NCBI GenBank assembly: GCA_002786025.1
Contig: NHNW01000056.1
Coordinates: 208,659 to 272,658, forward strand
DNA from: Zasmidium citrigriseum
Taxonomy: Eukaryota; Ascomycota; Dothideomycetes; Mycosphaerellales; Mycosphaerellaceae
Direction: 5' to 3'
Length of the DNA: 64,000 nt
The translations under genes and the position numbers were made by a program. This document shows positions 14,010 through 24,420 of the stretch, piece by piece (the first letter of the stretch is position 1; the number at the start of each line of letters is the position of its first letter). The notes beneath the pieces were generated by a model. That model saw only the letters and a list, made by a program, of their open reading frames with translations. It did not search any database and had not been told where the DNA came from.

Positions 14010-15606
14010 CTTCTTTGGTGACCGGCCAGGAGCTGCACCGGCGGAGCTGGTACCGCCAGTAATGCGGACTCCTCCAGACAGCGAGCCTGACGGGGCGTGC
14101 CAGGATCCGGGCGCAGAGGGGTTAGAGGACGCCGACAATGCGGCGCTTCGATCGAGCCGCAACCGCGCCGGAAAATCCGCCAAAATCATATCTGAACGTC
14201 AAACCTATTCTGCCAAGTCGAAGGCACTGAATCGTCGAGCACGGCCTGCTCAGCGAAACATCAAAACCCCGGAGAGCGTCAAAGATGAGCCCCTGGTGCT
14301 GCACAGGCCGTCTTCTGGCACATCCCGTCTTCGATTGGAACTGGCATCAATGCTGGAGCGCACGCATCGAAGTGGAACGTGGATGACTTTGGTGCCCTCT
14401 CGTATCGGGCACAGCGAAGCTATTGACTCGGCAGTGAAGGCCATCCTCAAAGCCAACGAGCATGCCAACTTGAACACCTCCATCACCGAGGAGAGCTGCC
14501 TGGGAAGCTACGCCAAAGCCCTCACCACTCTCAGGGATGACATGGAGAAGTCGACACCCAGCGATGACCTTCTGCTCACAGTCGCGCTGCTGGTCACATT
14601 CGAACGAGTCTTTGCGTACTCTTCGGTCCCACTTCGATCACACATGCACGGCGTGGTAGCCATCATGATGCAAGCAAAGCAGCACAAACCGCCCAGTGAA
14701 ATGGCTCGAGCCTTGCAGTATCAGTTCTGGGCCGTTGCATTCATTGGTCCTTGCGTCATGGGCGTGCCATCTCCTTTCGAGAGCCCACGCTGGCTGGATG
14801 CGGAGCCGGTATTGCTGGCGGAGGATGACATGAGGACTTCTGCAAAGATCGTGTCTCGTCTTCGCAAAATGAGCAATCAGCTCTTCATCCGCCTTCCAAG
14901 GCTGATACTGCTAGTCAAAGGTGTACAGGCGAATCCTGATCCGCAAAACGTGAATGAGGCCATCATTCTAGCCAAGGAGCTTTTAGAGATCGAAGATATT
15001 GATGCTGAAAGCGAGCTTCTTCACCATGTTCAGGTAAGTGACGATCGCTTACCTTCACGAACAGTACTCACGTCCTCATAGATCCAGAAGAGTGATGAGT
15101 CGGACAGTACACCGGCTGTCCCGTACTCGATGAGCTTCAGCTCGATCCCTGAATTCGAAGCCGCCGCGCATTACTGGTCCACGCACATCATCCTCAGCCG
15201 TTTGTGCTGGAAGCTGCTGGGCCTCTTTCCTGCCAAATCCAGCAAACTCCAGATGAGACCCAAGGCCGATCTTCACACCAGCGTCTCTCGTATGGCTTCG
15301 AATGTCCTCATGGTCGGACGTTTTGCCTTGAGCAAAGGCGAAGTTGGCGAGAGCTGCCTGATTATGGGACTGGTAGCCGTGTGGGGCGCTCTGAACGACT
15401 ACGATGTCTTTGCCTCTCGCAATATCTCGCCGATCCGGGTCCGAATGGTATTGAAGCAGCTGGGCCAGAATGTCATGAAGCCGACAGGAGAGAATGCCCT
15501 CGACGAGTCCGGTCAAAGACTGGAAGCAGCGGCTGAGCTTTTCGCTGGCGGGCAAAGTTCTGGAGTGCTTGCTTTTACCTTCCGCCGTCCGGCACCAAAT
15601 GGCTGA
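14010..15606 (+). CDS. Fungal transcription-factor-domain protein (Fungal_trans_2-like)
   Basis: Exons 14010-15033 and 15082-15606 are joined in frame by a 48-nt GTAAGT...CTCATAG intron. An upstream exon ending at 13965 (donor GTAAGA, 44-nt intron) fits the frame, but the true start is not found; the first in-frame ATG here is 14062. The N-terminal third is basic (KIISERQ..KSKALNRRARPAQRN). The remainder is helical and follows the pattern of the C-terminal regulatory domain of Zn2Cys6 factors (DSAVKAILKANEHAN, YAKALTTLRDDM, LLTVALLVTFERVF, HMHGVVAIMMQA). No Zn2Cys6 finger is visible, so it would be in an undetected 5' exon or is absent. Target genes are unknown. Confidence 0.65.
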
Positions 15607-16175
15607 TCCCCACGCTTTCGTTGGGCAAACATGCTCTCATATCGAATGACAGGACTGATGTCCTCGGGACCGAACACGACATGCGTTCCTGCCAATTCCA
15701 GGACTGGTAGCGAGGCAGGGCTCAATTCCTCCGACGGCTCATATCAAGATTCTGGCAAAGCGCAGTGGTTTGTGCAATGGAAACGCGAGGAAAGCCGGCA
15801 TCATGTCCAATTGGATGCTTTCCACGAATTTGAATCGCCGAATCGCCTTTCCGGAGTCGAGGATTGGCGTTTCCAACTTCGAGAATATCAGAACGCTGCC
15901 TTGGTCTGACTGAAAATCTCGTACGAAAGGTCAAGGCCGGACTTAAGGACCTCGTCGATTGAGGGTGGGGTACACTCCTGATAAACGAGATGGACGCCGC
16001 TGGTACAGACTTGGTATATGATCGGATGCAGGATCGCGCTGAAGGATTCCGATGGGACCTCGTGCCGTCCACGTGTAAAGCTTAATTACCTGGCACTGCC
16101 CTGGCAGCCAGGTCTACAACAAGCAGTTGCTCCGACATCTCCCCTCGCCTCTTACGCCTTCGTGCAGGCAGAGAT
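15607..16175. other. Intergenic
   Basis: Only short frames without family features. A 92-codon frame at 15631-15909 is not supported by any motif. Confidence 0.4.
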
Positions 16176-16832
16176 ATGGCCACGAAGACCTCACATCGAC
16201 AGAAATATAAGTCTAATCGATATCACACATACGATGCAGGACAAAGGAAGCCCCACAACGACACGATCTTTACCAAGACGTTCTCCAAGTTCCAAGCACT
16301 TGTGAACTGCAAGCTCGACAACTACGACAACTACCAAGACTTCCTGGAAGACTTCGAGAAGCTATTTGACAATTACGATCGACTACCCAACAATCTCACA
16401 CACGGCGAAGACGTAAAGAACTTTCTGTTCGCGATAAGCCTCGGCGACGGATTTAAGGATTGGCTGGATTCGCTATCTCGCCACGAGAACATCGCCGGCT
16501 GTGATCCAACTCAAGGCGAAACGATCAGATGGGAAGACTTCGAGGAGCGAGTATGCGCCAAGGTAGTTCGCGAAAACTTCTGCAAACATCCAATACCGAA
16601 TCCTGGTGGCGTCTTCACTTACAGAAACATCTTCGATATCCGGAATCGTGGTACCAAGAGATCGTGCGAGAATGTTTCCGGCAGCGAATCGGACGAGAAG
16701 CGGGCAAGAAGTCTGGTGCAGGGTGCGAATGACTCTGCTAGAGTCGTCGTACCACGACGACGAGGGCCGGTTTCTCGAAGTCGTGAACTCGGATGGCCCA
16801 TGGTAGCATCTTTGGAAAGCTTTGCAGATTGA
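16176..16832 (+). CDS. Hypothetical protein with Gag-like helical region
   Basis: Single exon, ATG at 16176, 218 aa. Residues about 30-130 are helical with spaced aromatic residues (FSKFQALVNCKLDNYDNYQDF, LEDFEKLFDNYDRLPNN, FLFAISLGDGFKDWLDSL, WEDFEERVCAKVV). This recalls the capsid-like helices of retrotransposon Gag proteins, where a conserved W and F..Y pattern recurs. The C-terminus is basic, with Ser-Asp-Glu and Arg runs. No protease, reverse transcriptase or terminal repeats lie beside it, so it is not an intact element. It could be a retroelement remnant or a domesticated gene; the Gag link is inference. Confidence 0.45.
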   Translation: MATKTSHRQKYKSNRYHTYDAGQRKPHNDTIFTKTFSKFQALVNCKLDNYDNYQDFLEDFEKLFDNYDRLPNNLTHGEDVKNFLFAISLGDGFKDWLDSLSRHENIAGCDPTQGETIRWEDFEERVCAKVVRENFCKHPIPNPGGVFTYRNIFDIRNRGTKRSCENVSGSESDEKRARSLVQGANDSARVVVPRRRGPVSRSRELGWPMVASLESFAD

Positions 16833-17284
16833 CCATCGCCATCAGGAAGGACGAAACGGTGCTGTTGATCATGCAACATGCAACAGGGAAGCACGAAGAA
16901 TGACTGAAGATTCGAAGACTTTATTTTGGACTACTAATGTAGATAATACATCGCATCGAACGAGCCATTTTCAACGTTCAATCGTCGTATGCACATGTCG
17001 CGGAGTGGCACCTCATTGGGTAAATCCGTTTCAAGCGAACTTCAGTCAAGAAAATGCTTCCCGTTCGACAATACCGATGAATGAAGACATCAAAGCATCG
17101 ATAAAAGCACATCATCTCAAATTCATCCTTGTCACTGCAAGGCATGGCATTTTGACTTCAAGCCCCCACGCCTTCAGACGCCACAACAACCTCGGCCTCT
17201 CGAACTTCCGACCTCACCTCTCAAGTCCCAACTTCCATCCATCAGGACGAGACAACGGACTCGATACCAACAACCCAATTCATC

Positions 17285-18194
17285 ATGGCAGGCCCCGACC
17301 TCAACCCACCCGCCTGTGAAGGCTGCACAGTCACCTTCCCCATCCCACACGTCATGCTCCTCACCCTCTCCCGACCCAAGCAAATGAACTCCGTAACGCA
17401 CACCATGAACTGGTACATCGAGAACCTCTTTACCTGGTTCGACAACGAGCCTTCTCTCCGCGTGGCGGTAATCACAGGTTCTGGAAACAAGGCTTTCTGC
17501 GCGGGCTCGGATTTGATTGAGATTGAATCTTCGCGGACGGCGATGATTACTGGAGAGGATTTGAAGAGTGCGCAGCCGTGGTTGCATGAGCATCCGAAGG
17601 GTGGGTTTGCGGGGGTTTCGAGACGGAGGGGGAAGAAGCCGATGCTGGCTGCGGTGAATGGGGTGGCGCTTGGTGGGGGGTTTGAGATTGTCCTGAACAG
17701 GTTTGTCACTATCGAGCCGCATTGGGTGGCAGGTTGCTAATGAGGGTTGTAGTGACATTGCAATCGCCTCTCCCAAAGCACAATTCGGCCTCCCCGAAGC
17801 CCAAGTAGGAGTCTACGCCTACGGCGGCGGCCTCCCTCGTCTCGTCCGCGCCGTGGGAATGCAAGCCGCCAGCGACATCGCGCTAACCGGCCGTCGACTC
17901 TCTGCACAAGAAGCTCTCGATCTGCATCTCATCCAAGGCATCGCTAAGTCTCCCGAGACGGTCCTCGAGGAGACTTTGGAGAAAGCGAAGCAGATCGCTG
18001 CGATATCGCCGGATGGGATTATCGTGACGAGGAGTGCGTTGAGGGAGGCGTGGGAGACGGCGAGTGTGGAGAGGGCGTTCCAGATCACGCATGATGGGTT
18101 CTTTGAGAAGTTGATGAGGAGTGAGAATTCGGCGGAGGGGTTGGAGGCGTTTAGGATGAAGAGGAAGCCGAAGTGGAAGGGGTCGAAGCTGTAA
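17285..18194 (+). CDS. Peroxisomal enoyl-CoA hydratase/isomerase family protein
   Basis: Exons 17285-17700 and 17753-18194, with a 52-nt GTTTGT...TTGTAG intron, give 285 aa. Crotonase-fold signatures are present: AVITGSGNKAFCAGSDL forms the first oxyanion-hole strand, and AAVNGVALGGGFEI with SDIAIASPKAQFGLPE forms the second. The family hydrates or isomerises acyl-CoA double bonds. The protein ends in Ser-Lys-Leu, a canonical PTS1 signal, which places it in peroxisomes. Similar genes act in fatty-acid oxidation, and relatives such as AKT3-type hydratases act in secondary metabolism of some plant pathogens. Nothing around it looks like a biosynthetic cluster, so a general acyl-CoA role is the safer reading. 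Confidence 0.92.
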
Positions 18195-18427
18195 TAGGAG
18201 TGTGTGTTTGGCAGGCTGTCGCCTCGATCGAAGTTCCAGTGAGAGGTGTGAACGTTCTCTTGATTGTGGTTCCGAACAGTTGTGAGTGAGATTCGCCGAC
18301 TCCAAGTCCTTTCAGAGTGCATGACTCCAATCCTGAGCCTTCACTCACCTCTCAACACTTCCCAGGCGAAGTCCAGGATCTAACTGCAGTCCATCAGCAC
18401 AAGCCTCATTACTCTCAGCTTAAAGAC

Positions 18428-18835
18428 TCAGAATCGTACCTCTTCCGGATGGATGACACTCGGATTACCCCCATCCAGCCCAAACTCGGCGACATGCTTC
18501 GCTCCCTCTTCAATGTCAATTCGAATATCATCCGGCAACGAAGCCCACGCACCATCAGGGGCGTTGGTTGGTATCTGGTCTGAACATCCAGCGCCTTGCT
18601 CCATTCTTCCGCAAACTCCTCAAACGTCAACATTACTCAAAATCCCAGGATATGTTTCTGCGATGGCTGTTCCAGAGCGATCAACCAGCTCCGATCTTGC
18701 CTGGAAATGATCGTAGTCATGTGCTGCCTGGCTGAATACGAGAAATGGCAGGAGGAAACCCAAGTGTAGAGTACAGGCCAAGCCCACTCACTCGTCCAGA
18801 AGCTGCACTGATGTCGGTAATCATTGCTTGCTAAT
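18428..18835 (-). pseudogene. NmrA-like NAD(P)-binding protein fragment, frameshifted
   Basis: Pieces of an NmrA-family C-terminus are found in successive frames: ARSELVDRSGTAIAETYPGI, then LTFEEFAEEWSKAL with VQTRYQP, then DIRIDIEEGAKHVAEFGLDG and VIHPEEVRF before a stop at 18428. The joins between the last three need single-base frame changes with no splice sites, so the coding sequence is broken. A plausible intron (GTGAGT...CAG) lies near 18,745-18,810. The N-terminal Rossmann motif is not present nearby. Element copy B ends just to the right, so insertion or rearrangement may have truncated the gene. Family assignment rests on pattern recognition only. Confidence 0.45.
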
Positions 18836-19039
18836 GCTTCAAATGCCCTGGGCTGATCTTCGAGTCTCGCTTGCAGACTGATGCCGAGAAGGCTGTCCTC
18901 TCGTAATCCGGTCGATGAAACCCACATTTCGAACAGATGTATTGCTCCACCGAACATCGCTTCTTCATCTTCTCCAGATCCGGGCTTGCTTGGAAAGCCC
19001 AGAGCTGATGAAAAGTCTTTGAGAAGGATGTCGAATTGA

Positions 19040-19294
19040 GCTGGCTTGGTTTCACCGAAGGATCGGCTACTCACACCGCACACCACGAGAAGGTGCAGCT
19101 CATTGTGCGGCAAAAATTTTGTATGATCCAAGACAGAGCCTTGAAGCATAGTGTTGGGGGAGTGGGCTGGTGAAGATCCAAGACAGAGCCTTGAAGCTTA
19201 ATGACATGGGAATGGGCAGGGGAAGATCCAAGACAGAGCCTTGAAGCTTGATGAGAATGGGTGAAGGGAAAGGTCCAAGACAAAGCCTTGAATC
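19040..19294 (-). repeat. Dispersed spaced-repeat/hairpin element, copy B
   Basis: Four motif copies read on the minus strand: 19293-19272 (variant GGCTTTG), 19247-19225, 19197-19175 and 19147-19125, about 50 bp apart. They are separated by pyrimidine-rich spacers such as CTTCCCCTGCCCATTCC. A short A/T run follows, then a 35-nt hairpin at 19110-19076 (outer stem CCGCACA/TGTGCGG) and a tail ending near CCAAGCCAGCTC. The element begins about 30 nt after the stop codon of the zinc-finger gene at 19324 and runs in the same direction, so it would lie in that gene's 3' UTR. Confidence 0.85.
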
Positions 19295-19323
19295 ATGATG
19301 AGGTGTTGCGAGGCCGAGGGCGC

Positions 19324-21285
19324 TCAGATGTCGTTGCGTCCGGAGTTGTCGACCGAAGCATCGTAAATGTCGCGGCCGAGATTGTCTTGCTTCTCCTGGC
19401 CGAGCCACTCGCTGAGCTTGAAGAGCCGCTGGAGAGCTGGATCCCGGTCGCCTCTGTACGTGATGGGAATTGGAGCCAAGGAGAAAGCGCCGTTCATCTG
19501 ATTGGACCAGGCCATATCCTGTACGAAGAACTGGTCGCCTATGATGTCTGCACCGACGTCACCCTGATAGACGAACAGCTTCATGGTATAGGCGAAAGTA
19601 GTGGGGTTGATCCAGGTCTCGGCCCACGTCTCGAAGTATCCGCTAGCGGCTGTGAAGCCATCAGGGCCTCTCATGATGAGGTTGAGCTCGATAGCGTCGT
19701 CTTCATACCGTTCCCGTAGCCTAGCGAGGGCTTTGTTGAGTTTCGAGTCTCCGCGCTCGGTTGCTGGTCCGACCGTACGGGCAACAGGATCTGTGCCTTT
19801 CCTATTGATGCGTGCAGTCTCGATGATGTTGTCTTCCTCGAACGTGTTTGGTGGGAACCCGGACATGAAACGCTCGGCGATCTCCAGATTCTCGGCCATC
19901 CTCCTGTCCATCGACTCTTGTGTGATCGCGCCTGCAGCGGTTGCGCTTTGACGGCACACGACGACGACAATGCGACGTATTCTCCTGCCTTCTTCATCGA
20001 ACATTGGCCGGACGGAGTCTTCAATTGCTGCTGAATGCCTCGCAAACTTGTTGGCTTTCGGCTGCACGTCTGCGGCGCGAGTCCGAAGCATCTCATGGAG
20101 CATCTTCGGGGTATTGGATGCCGGCCTGGAGGCAAAGGCGCGCAAGAGCTTGCTCCAATGCAGTCCTGCTTTCCGACAACAGTCCACCAACAACTTCATC
20201 CTCTTTTCACGGCTCAAGATCGAAATGTCTCGATCCGGTCCGAAGTCACCGTTGGCCAGCATCTCGTCGACCTTCTTCTGGTTCTGCCGGATCCAGAAGG
20301 CCAGTGTGATGGAACCTGCACCTGGCAAAGGCTTCTCCGAAATCTGTACAAGCTTCCAGAGGCTATCCACGGCCACCCTGACCTGATCATTTCGGACGTG
20401 ACAGGGTCTGCCGCCCCTTTCCAACCAATGCTTGAAACCGGTGTCAAGCTTTGCCGGCTTCCAGGGCTTGGACTTCGCTTTGCGGTTCCGTTTCTTCTTC
20501 GGCGGATCTTCTGTACTGATGTCACGATCTGTGAGCTCTGTGGACTCCGCAGGGTCGACACGGTTAGTGCTATCGGGGATCTCGACCAAGAGGGCAGCGT
20601 CTTTTGCCTCCTGGATGGCATTCTCGTCTCGTGTGCCCGTGCGGCGGTCCAGATGCCAGATTCGCCACTGTTCATCCATCTCTCTGGTGGATTCTGGGTG
20701 GCGCACATATTCTTGCTCTGCAGCCTCGTTTGCCCGAGTAACCATCTTCGCAGTCCCTCGACGTGAGACAGTTGTTTTAGAGGTCTCTTGAACTCGTGCA
20801 TCCACCGAATCCAGTCCCGCAAGAATGTCGCTGCCATGACATTTTGCCTGCTTAATGTGCACCTCCTTGGCGCTTACACACTCCAGCTGCAGGCATTCAC
20901 ACCGCGTGCACGCGCGCATGCCATCGCCGCCGCCATGATCACACAGTACACATTCGTCTTGCTGGTGCTTGACCAGGGCGTCTGAGGTGCCGAAACCTTT
21001 ACCACACAGCGGATGGTGGCACACGTACGGTTTCCATTGCTTTGCAGCGCGGCTATGGTCTGGGTCTGGAGTGGCGATCACATATCCATCTTCCCCTTCA
21101 CCGGTAGCCATCGACAGCGTGGAACCACGATGGAATTGGATCAGATGTCGCTGAAGAGCCACCTTCTGGTGGAATGCGGCCTTGCAGCCGATGACGGGAC
21201 AGTGCTGGTTCTTCGTGGCGAGCTTCATTCGCTCCAAGCAAGGACCACAAGTTGTCCGGCGCAATTTCTCTCGGAGAGCATTCAT
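19324..21285 (-). CDS. Zinc-finger protein of unknown function
   Basis: From the ATG at 21285 the frame encodes 653 aa. The frame is open further upstream, but there it runs into tandem GTGAGCCAGACA repeats, and a splice acceptor near 21,360 makes an additional 5' exon possible. Zinc-binding residues occur early: TCGPCLERM, CPVIGCKAAF with a following HLIQFH, then VCHHPLCGKGF with VKHQQDEC and several CxxC (CVLC, CTRC). The middle carries a basic KKKRNRKAKSK stretch (likely nuclear). The C-terminal 350 residues are mixed helical and match nothing I know. A DNA- or RNA-binding role is inferred. Its 3' flank carries element copy B. Confidence 0.65.
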   Translation of the reverse strand: MNALREKLRRTTCGPCLERMKLATKNQHCPVIGCKAAFHQKVALQRHLIQFHRGSTLSMATGEGEDGYVIATPDPDHSRAAKQWKPYVCHHPLCGKGFGTSDALVKHQQDECVLCDHGGGDGMRACTRCECLQLECVSAKEVHIKQAKCHGSDILAGLDSVDARVQETSKTTVSRRGTAKMVTRANEAAEQEYVRHPESTREMDEQWRIWHLDRRTGTRDENAIQEAKDAALLVEIPDSTNRVDPAESTELTDRDISTEDPPKKKRNRKAKSKPWKPAKLDTGFKHWLERGGRPCHVRNDQVRVAVDSLWKLVQISEKPLPGAGSITLAFWIRQNQKKVDEMLANGDFGPDRDISILSREKRMKLLVDCCRKAGLHWSKLLRAFASRPASNTPKMLHEMLRTRAADVQPKANKFARHSAAIEDSVRPMFDEEGRRIRRIVVVVCRQSATAAGAITQESMDRRMAENLEIAERFMSGFPPNTFEEDNIIETARINRKGTDPVARTVGPATERGDSKLNKALARLRERYEDDAIELNLIMRGPDGFTAASGYFETWAETWINPTTFAYTMKLFVYQGDVGADIIGDQFFVQDMAWSNQMNGAFSLAPIPITYRGDRDPALQRLFKLSEWLGQEKQDNLGRDIYDASVDNSGRNDI

Positions 21286-21594
21286 ATCCCTCTCGAAGCT
21301 GGAGCCCTTTCCTTCGACCACGCGGTTGATCTCGAAGCGTGGTGGGAGTCCCGTCGAAGTCGCTGTCGTACAGTCAGCACAATAGCTTTGGGAAAGAAGT
21401 AAGAGAAGGGGCTGGAAGACGTGACGATGGGCCAGCCAGTGAGCGAGACAGTGAGCGGAGGATTCAGCCCAGAAATGAAGCAAACCCATCCCAATGGCGA
21501 ACGGGTAATGAACCCAACCATCGTGCACAAGTGAGCCGGACAGTGAGCCAACCATCATGCAGAAGTGAGCGGGAGTGTGAGCCAAACACAAAGC

Positions 21595-21645
21595 GGAAAT
21601 GAGCCAGACAGTGAGCCAGACAGTGAGCCAGACGGTGAGGATTTG
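21595..21645. repeat. 12-bp tandem repeat (GTGAGCCAGACA type)
   Basis: About four units of GTGAGCCAGACA occur at 21,598-21,640. Related AGTGAGC pieces are scattered over 21,430-21,600, upstream of the zinc-finger gene. Confidence 0.8.
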
Positions 21646-21702
21646 ACCTGGTAGGGTAGTGGTAGTGGGGAAATGGAGGAATGCAGAGGCAAAGAATGGC
21701 TA

Positions 21703-22170
21703 TCACCCACAAGGAGTCTCCTGGCTGGAGTCGACTGGCAGGTTGGTGGCCTTCTCCTTGCCCTTGGTGCCTGTGGCCTGCACCTTGGGTCTGTCGCCAT
21801 CGAGCTCGCCGTGGCCGCGCTTGGCCGGGGTGCCAGGTGCTGTTGGGGCGGTCAGTGGTGTTCAAGAATCGTAGAACCGTGACACGAGAGAGCACTTGCC
21901 TGGAGTTGCAGCCTGTGCGGTCAGTTCAAGCTGCTGGATCCGTTCCAGCAGCGTCTGCTTCTCGTGCTGCAGCTTCTGGTTCTCCTGCTGCAGCTTCTGG
22001 TTCTCCTGCTGCAGGTGCTGCAGCCCAAAGTTCACTTGCAGCTGCGCGTAGCTCCGCTGGTGCTGCAGCTGGCTCGACAGGTACTGGTTCGTCTGCTCCA
22101 GGTGCTGCACATAGGTCTGCTGCTGCGGGCCTTGGGATACGGGCGGCGGCGGGGGCTGGGGGTGCTGCAT
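21703..22170 (-). CDS. Small Gln-rich coiled-coil protein
   Basis: Exon 1 is 22170-21900 and exon 2 is 21839-21703, giving 135 aa. The 60-nt intron is of the GC-AG class (GCAAGT...CCAACAG). After a Pro-rich start (MQHPQPPPPP), a long coiled coil includes two tandem copies of a 24-bp unit encoding LQQENQKL. The tail is charged (KRGHGELDGDRP, KGKEKATN). The repeat explains the regular CTGCAGCTTCTGGTT pattern on the plus strand. No family is recognised; oligomerisation is the only inference I draw. Confidence 0.6.
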
Positions 22171-24060
22171 GGCGGCGGCGGCGGCGGTGATGGTGGTTGT
22201 GGTGGTGGTGGTGGTTGTGTGAAAGAGACGAGACGCGTCGACTTCGCCTCGCCTTCGCGGGTAGGCAGAAAGCACGTGGACCCCCCTGTACTAGAAGTGG
22301 GTCTGGGTATGGCATGGCAGGAGCGACCTCCTCCAGCACAACCACGAACATCGCCAGATATTCGCGCGACAGGACTGGCGTACATCGTGAACATCATCTT
22401 ACGAGGGCCTAAGCGTTGTCGTTGCAATCGGAGCAGAGTTGAGGTGGTGGATGGATGGGAGGTCTCCCACAGCCAGCCAGCCCGCCCATGCCAGGCCAGG
22501 CGGTCGACCATCGCCAACGCTGGCCAAACCGTCACACGTCCAGTCCTGGGACATGCTTTTCCATCTCACAGCTCCATCGACATCCTCGCACATCGTCCAC
22601 GATGTTCTGGATGTGCGCGAGGATGAAGATGAGGGTGAGGGCGGTGGCACCTTCCTCTCGTTTCGCTCCCCGGCCTGTGCCGTGGCCGTGGCGCGTGCCA
22701 AAGGTCGTGTCCTGTCCTGTGTCTCTCTCTCAGGCTGCACTGAGCTGTCTCAACGATGACAGCGACACATACTTGGATTGAGAATCATGCCGCGATAGTG
22801 CCAGCTCGCCAGAGATGAGTGTTCCTGTATAGCAAATATCCCATTGAAGAATCCAGTGCCAGGTTTCCACGTGTTCGGCGCGTCCGTGCCCAGGTTGCTC
22901 CTTCCCAAGTCCATTCTTGTCTGCCTGAATGCCAGAATGCAGGATGCCACTTCTCTCTTCTCTTCTCTCCTCTTCTCCAAGCACCAACAACAACAACAAC
23001 AGCAACATCAGCCAGCCAGCCAGCAGCAGCAGCAACACCAGTACGATGAGTCCAGCCCCAAACAGACATGCCCACGCAGACCCACTGACTCTTGCATGCA
23101 CACAGACCTCACGCCAACGAGATGGGTCCACGTCGACATCGGCTTGATCTCGTACCAATACCATACGGCCAATCGTTCACCCGGGGCTGTAGCCGTACCG
23201 GTACCCATACCTTGCCCTTTGCCTTGCCATCCAGCCTCCACCATCCCGTCCTTGCGTCGTTCCTCTCAAGAAGCAGACATGCTAACGCCTGGGCAGGGGA
23301 ACCTCTCCGGAAAGCGAAAGTCCTGGGTGCAATTGATTTGCGGATCGTTGCTCGCCGGAAGCCATGTTGGGGAACCTCTCCATCGGGTGAATGGACAGCA
23401 CGATTGCGCGCGCCATTGGGGGTTGTGTCCATGATCTGCCCGTCTTCGAAACCCAGTCTCACGGCGGTCATTTCGACAGTCCAGCAAACACAACAACCAC
23501 AACAACACAACATGAGCCTGAGTGTGGAGGAGGAGGAGGAGAGGCGGACTTGACCAGACTGAGTTGCATCCACCATCTTGTGCAGATTACTGATATGATT
23601 CACAGTGCGGCTGGTGTCCATCACCAACAACATCAACACACTGCTCCGCCATCCGGGTCCGGCAAGCGGCCTTGCGCTGTCGCTGGCTCTGGCCATGATG
23701 TCCTCTTCCCCAGAACGCAGGTGATACTGTCGCCTGGGGCTGTTGGATCGTCGGCGACGGGCTGGCTGTACGCACTGCACTCCTCGATGTCTCAAGTGGC
23801 TCCGGCATCATCTTGAGATGGAAGGGAACCGCATTCAAGGTGCCTGCATGCCTTCAACTTGGTCATTGCCGCCGTAAGGCTCACTCGACCAAGAGCCTCT
23901 CTCGTCCTCGGATGAGTTGGCCACACTCTTGTTGGGAACTTGGGCTCGTCGGCGTACTTGATGTGTCTGACACTTCATGGTACGTTGGCTTTCCTGGGCT
24001 GGGGCTTTGTTGGTCTTGAGGGCTTTGTTGGTCTTGAGGGATTTGGTCTTCCAACGACGA
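22171..24060. other. Gene-poor region with microsatellites
   Basis: I see no supported gene. The stretch holds a GGTGGT/GCGGCG run (22,170-22,220) and CAA/CAG repeats with CCAGCCAGCCAG (22,985-23,045). Near 24,000-24,050 are three imperfect copies of GGCTTTGTTGGTCTTGAG. Open frames on both strands are short and have repeat-driven composition. Confidence 0.5.
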
Positions 24061-24069
24061 GAGCATTCA

Positions 24070-24420
24070 ACCATACCGTCTCATAGTGGCGGCGTGAAGA
24101 TGCGATTGTCGGAGAATCATGGGTGAGCACGGTCACCCGGCGAAGCTTCGCCGCCCTTTGCAGATGCTTCTCCCTGTCGGCCTTTGGCTGTGGCAGAGTT
24201 TGGGAAATCTGGCGGGCAACAACACTCGACGCGAGCACCCAAGCATACCGCCTCATCCCATGGCGGCGTGATGATGTGACTGTCGAAGAGCGAGGGGTGA
24301 CCACGGTCGCCCGGCGGTGGCAACATCGCCGCCCTTTGCAGATGCTTCTCCCTGTCAGCCTTTGGCTATGGCAGAGTCAGGGACATTTGACGGGCAACAA
24401 TCCAAACGCAAGTGATACGT
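24070..24420. repeat. Tandem duplication, period about 174 bp
   Basis: Two diverged direct copies start near 24,070 (ATACCGTCTCATAG) and 24,244 (ATACCGCCTCATCC). They share long blocks including CGCCGCCCTTTGCAGATGCT and CTTTGGCT-TGGCAGAGT. Both contain an inverted CACGGTCACCCGGCG-like block. No gene is evident inside. Confidence 0.8.

Noticed and set aside
19125..19293. Coding interpretation of the repeats (FKALSWI, QGSVLD or SRLCLG peptides)
   Set aside because: All three frames stay open in places, the element lies after stop codons, and the hairpin shows compensatory base changes typical of RNA structure, not codon-level conservation.
17285..22170. Secondary-metabolite cluster around the AKT3-like hydratase
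   Set aside because: No polyketide synthase, peptide synthetase, transporter or P450 nearby.
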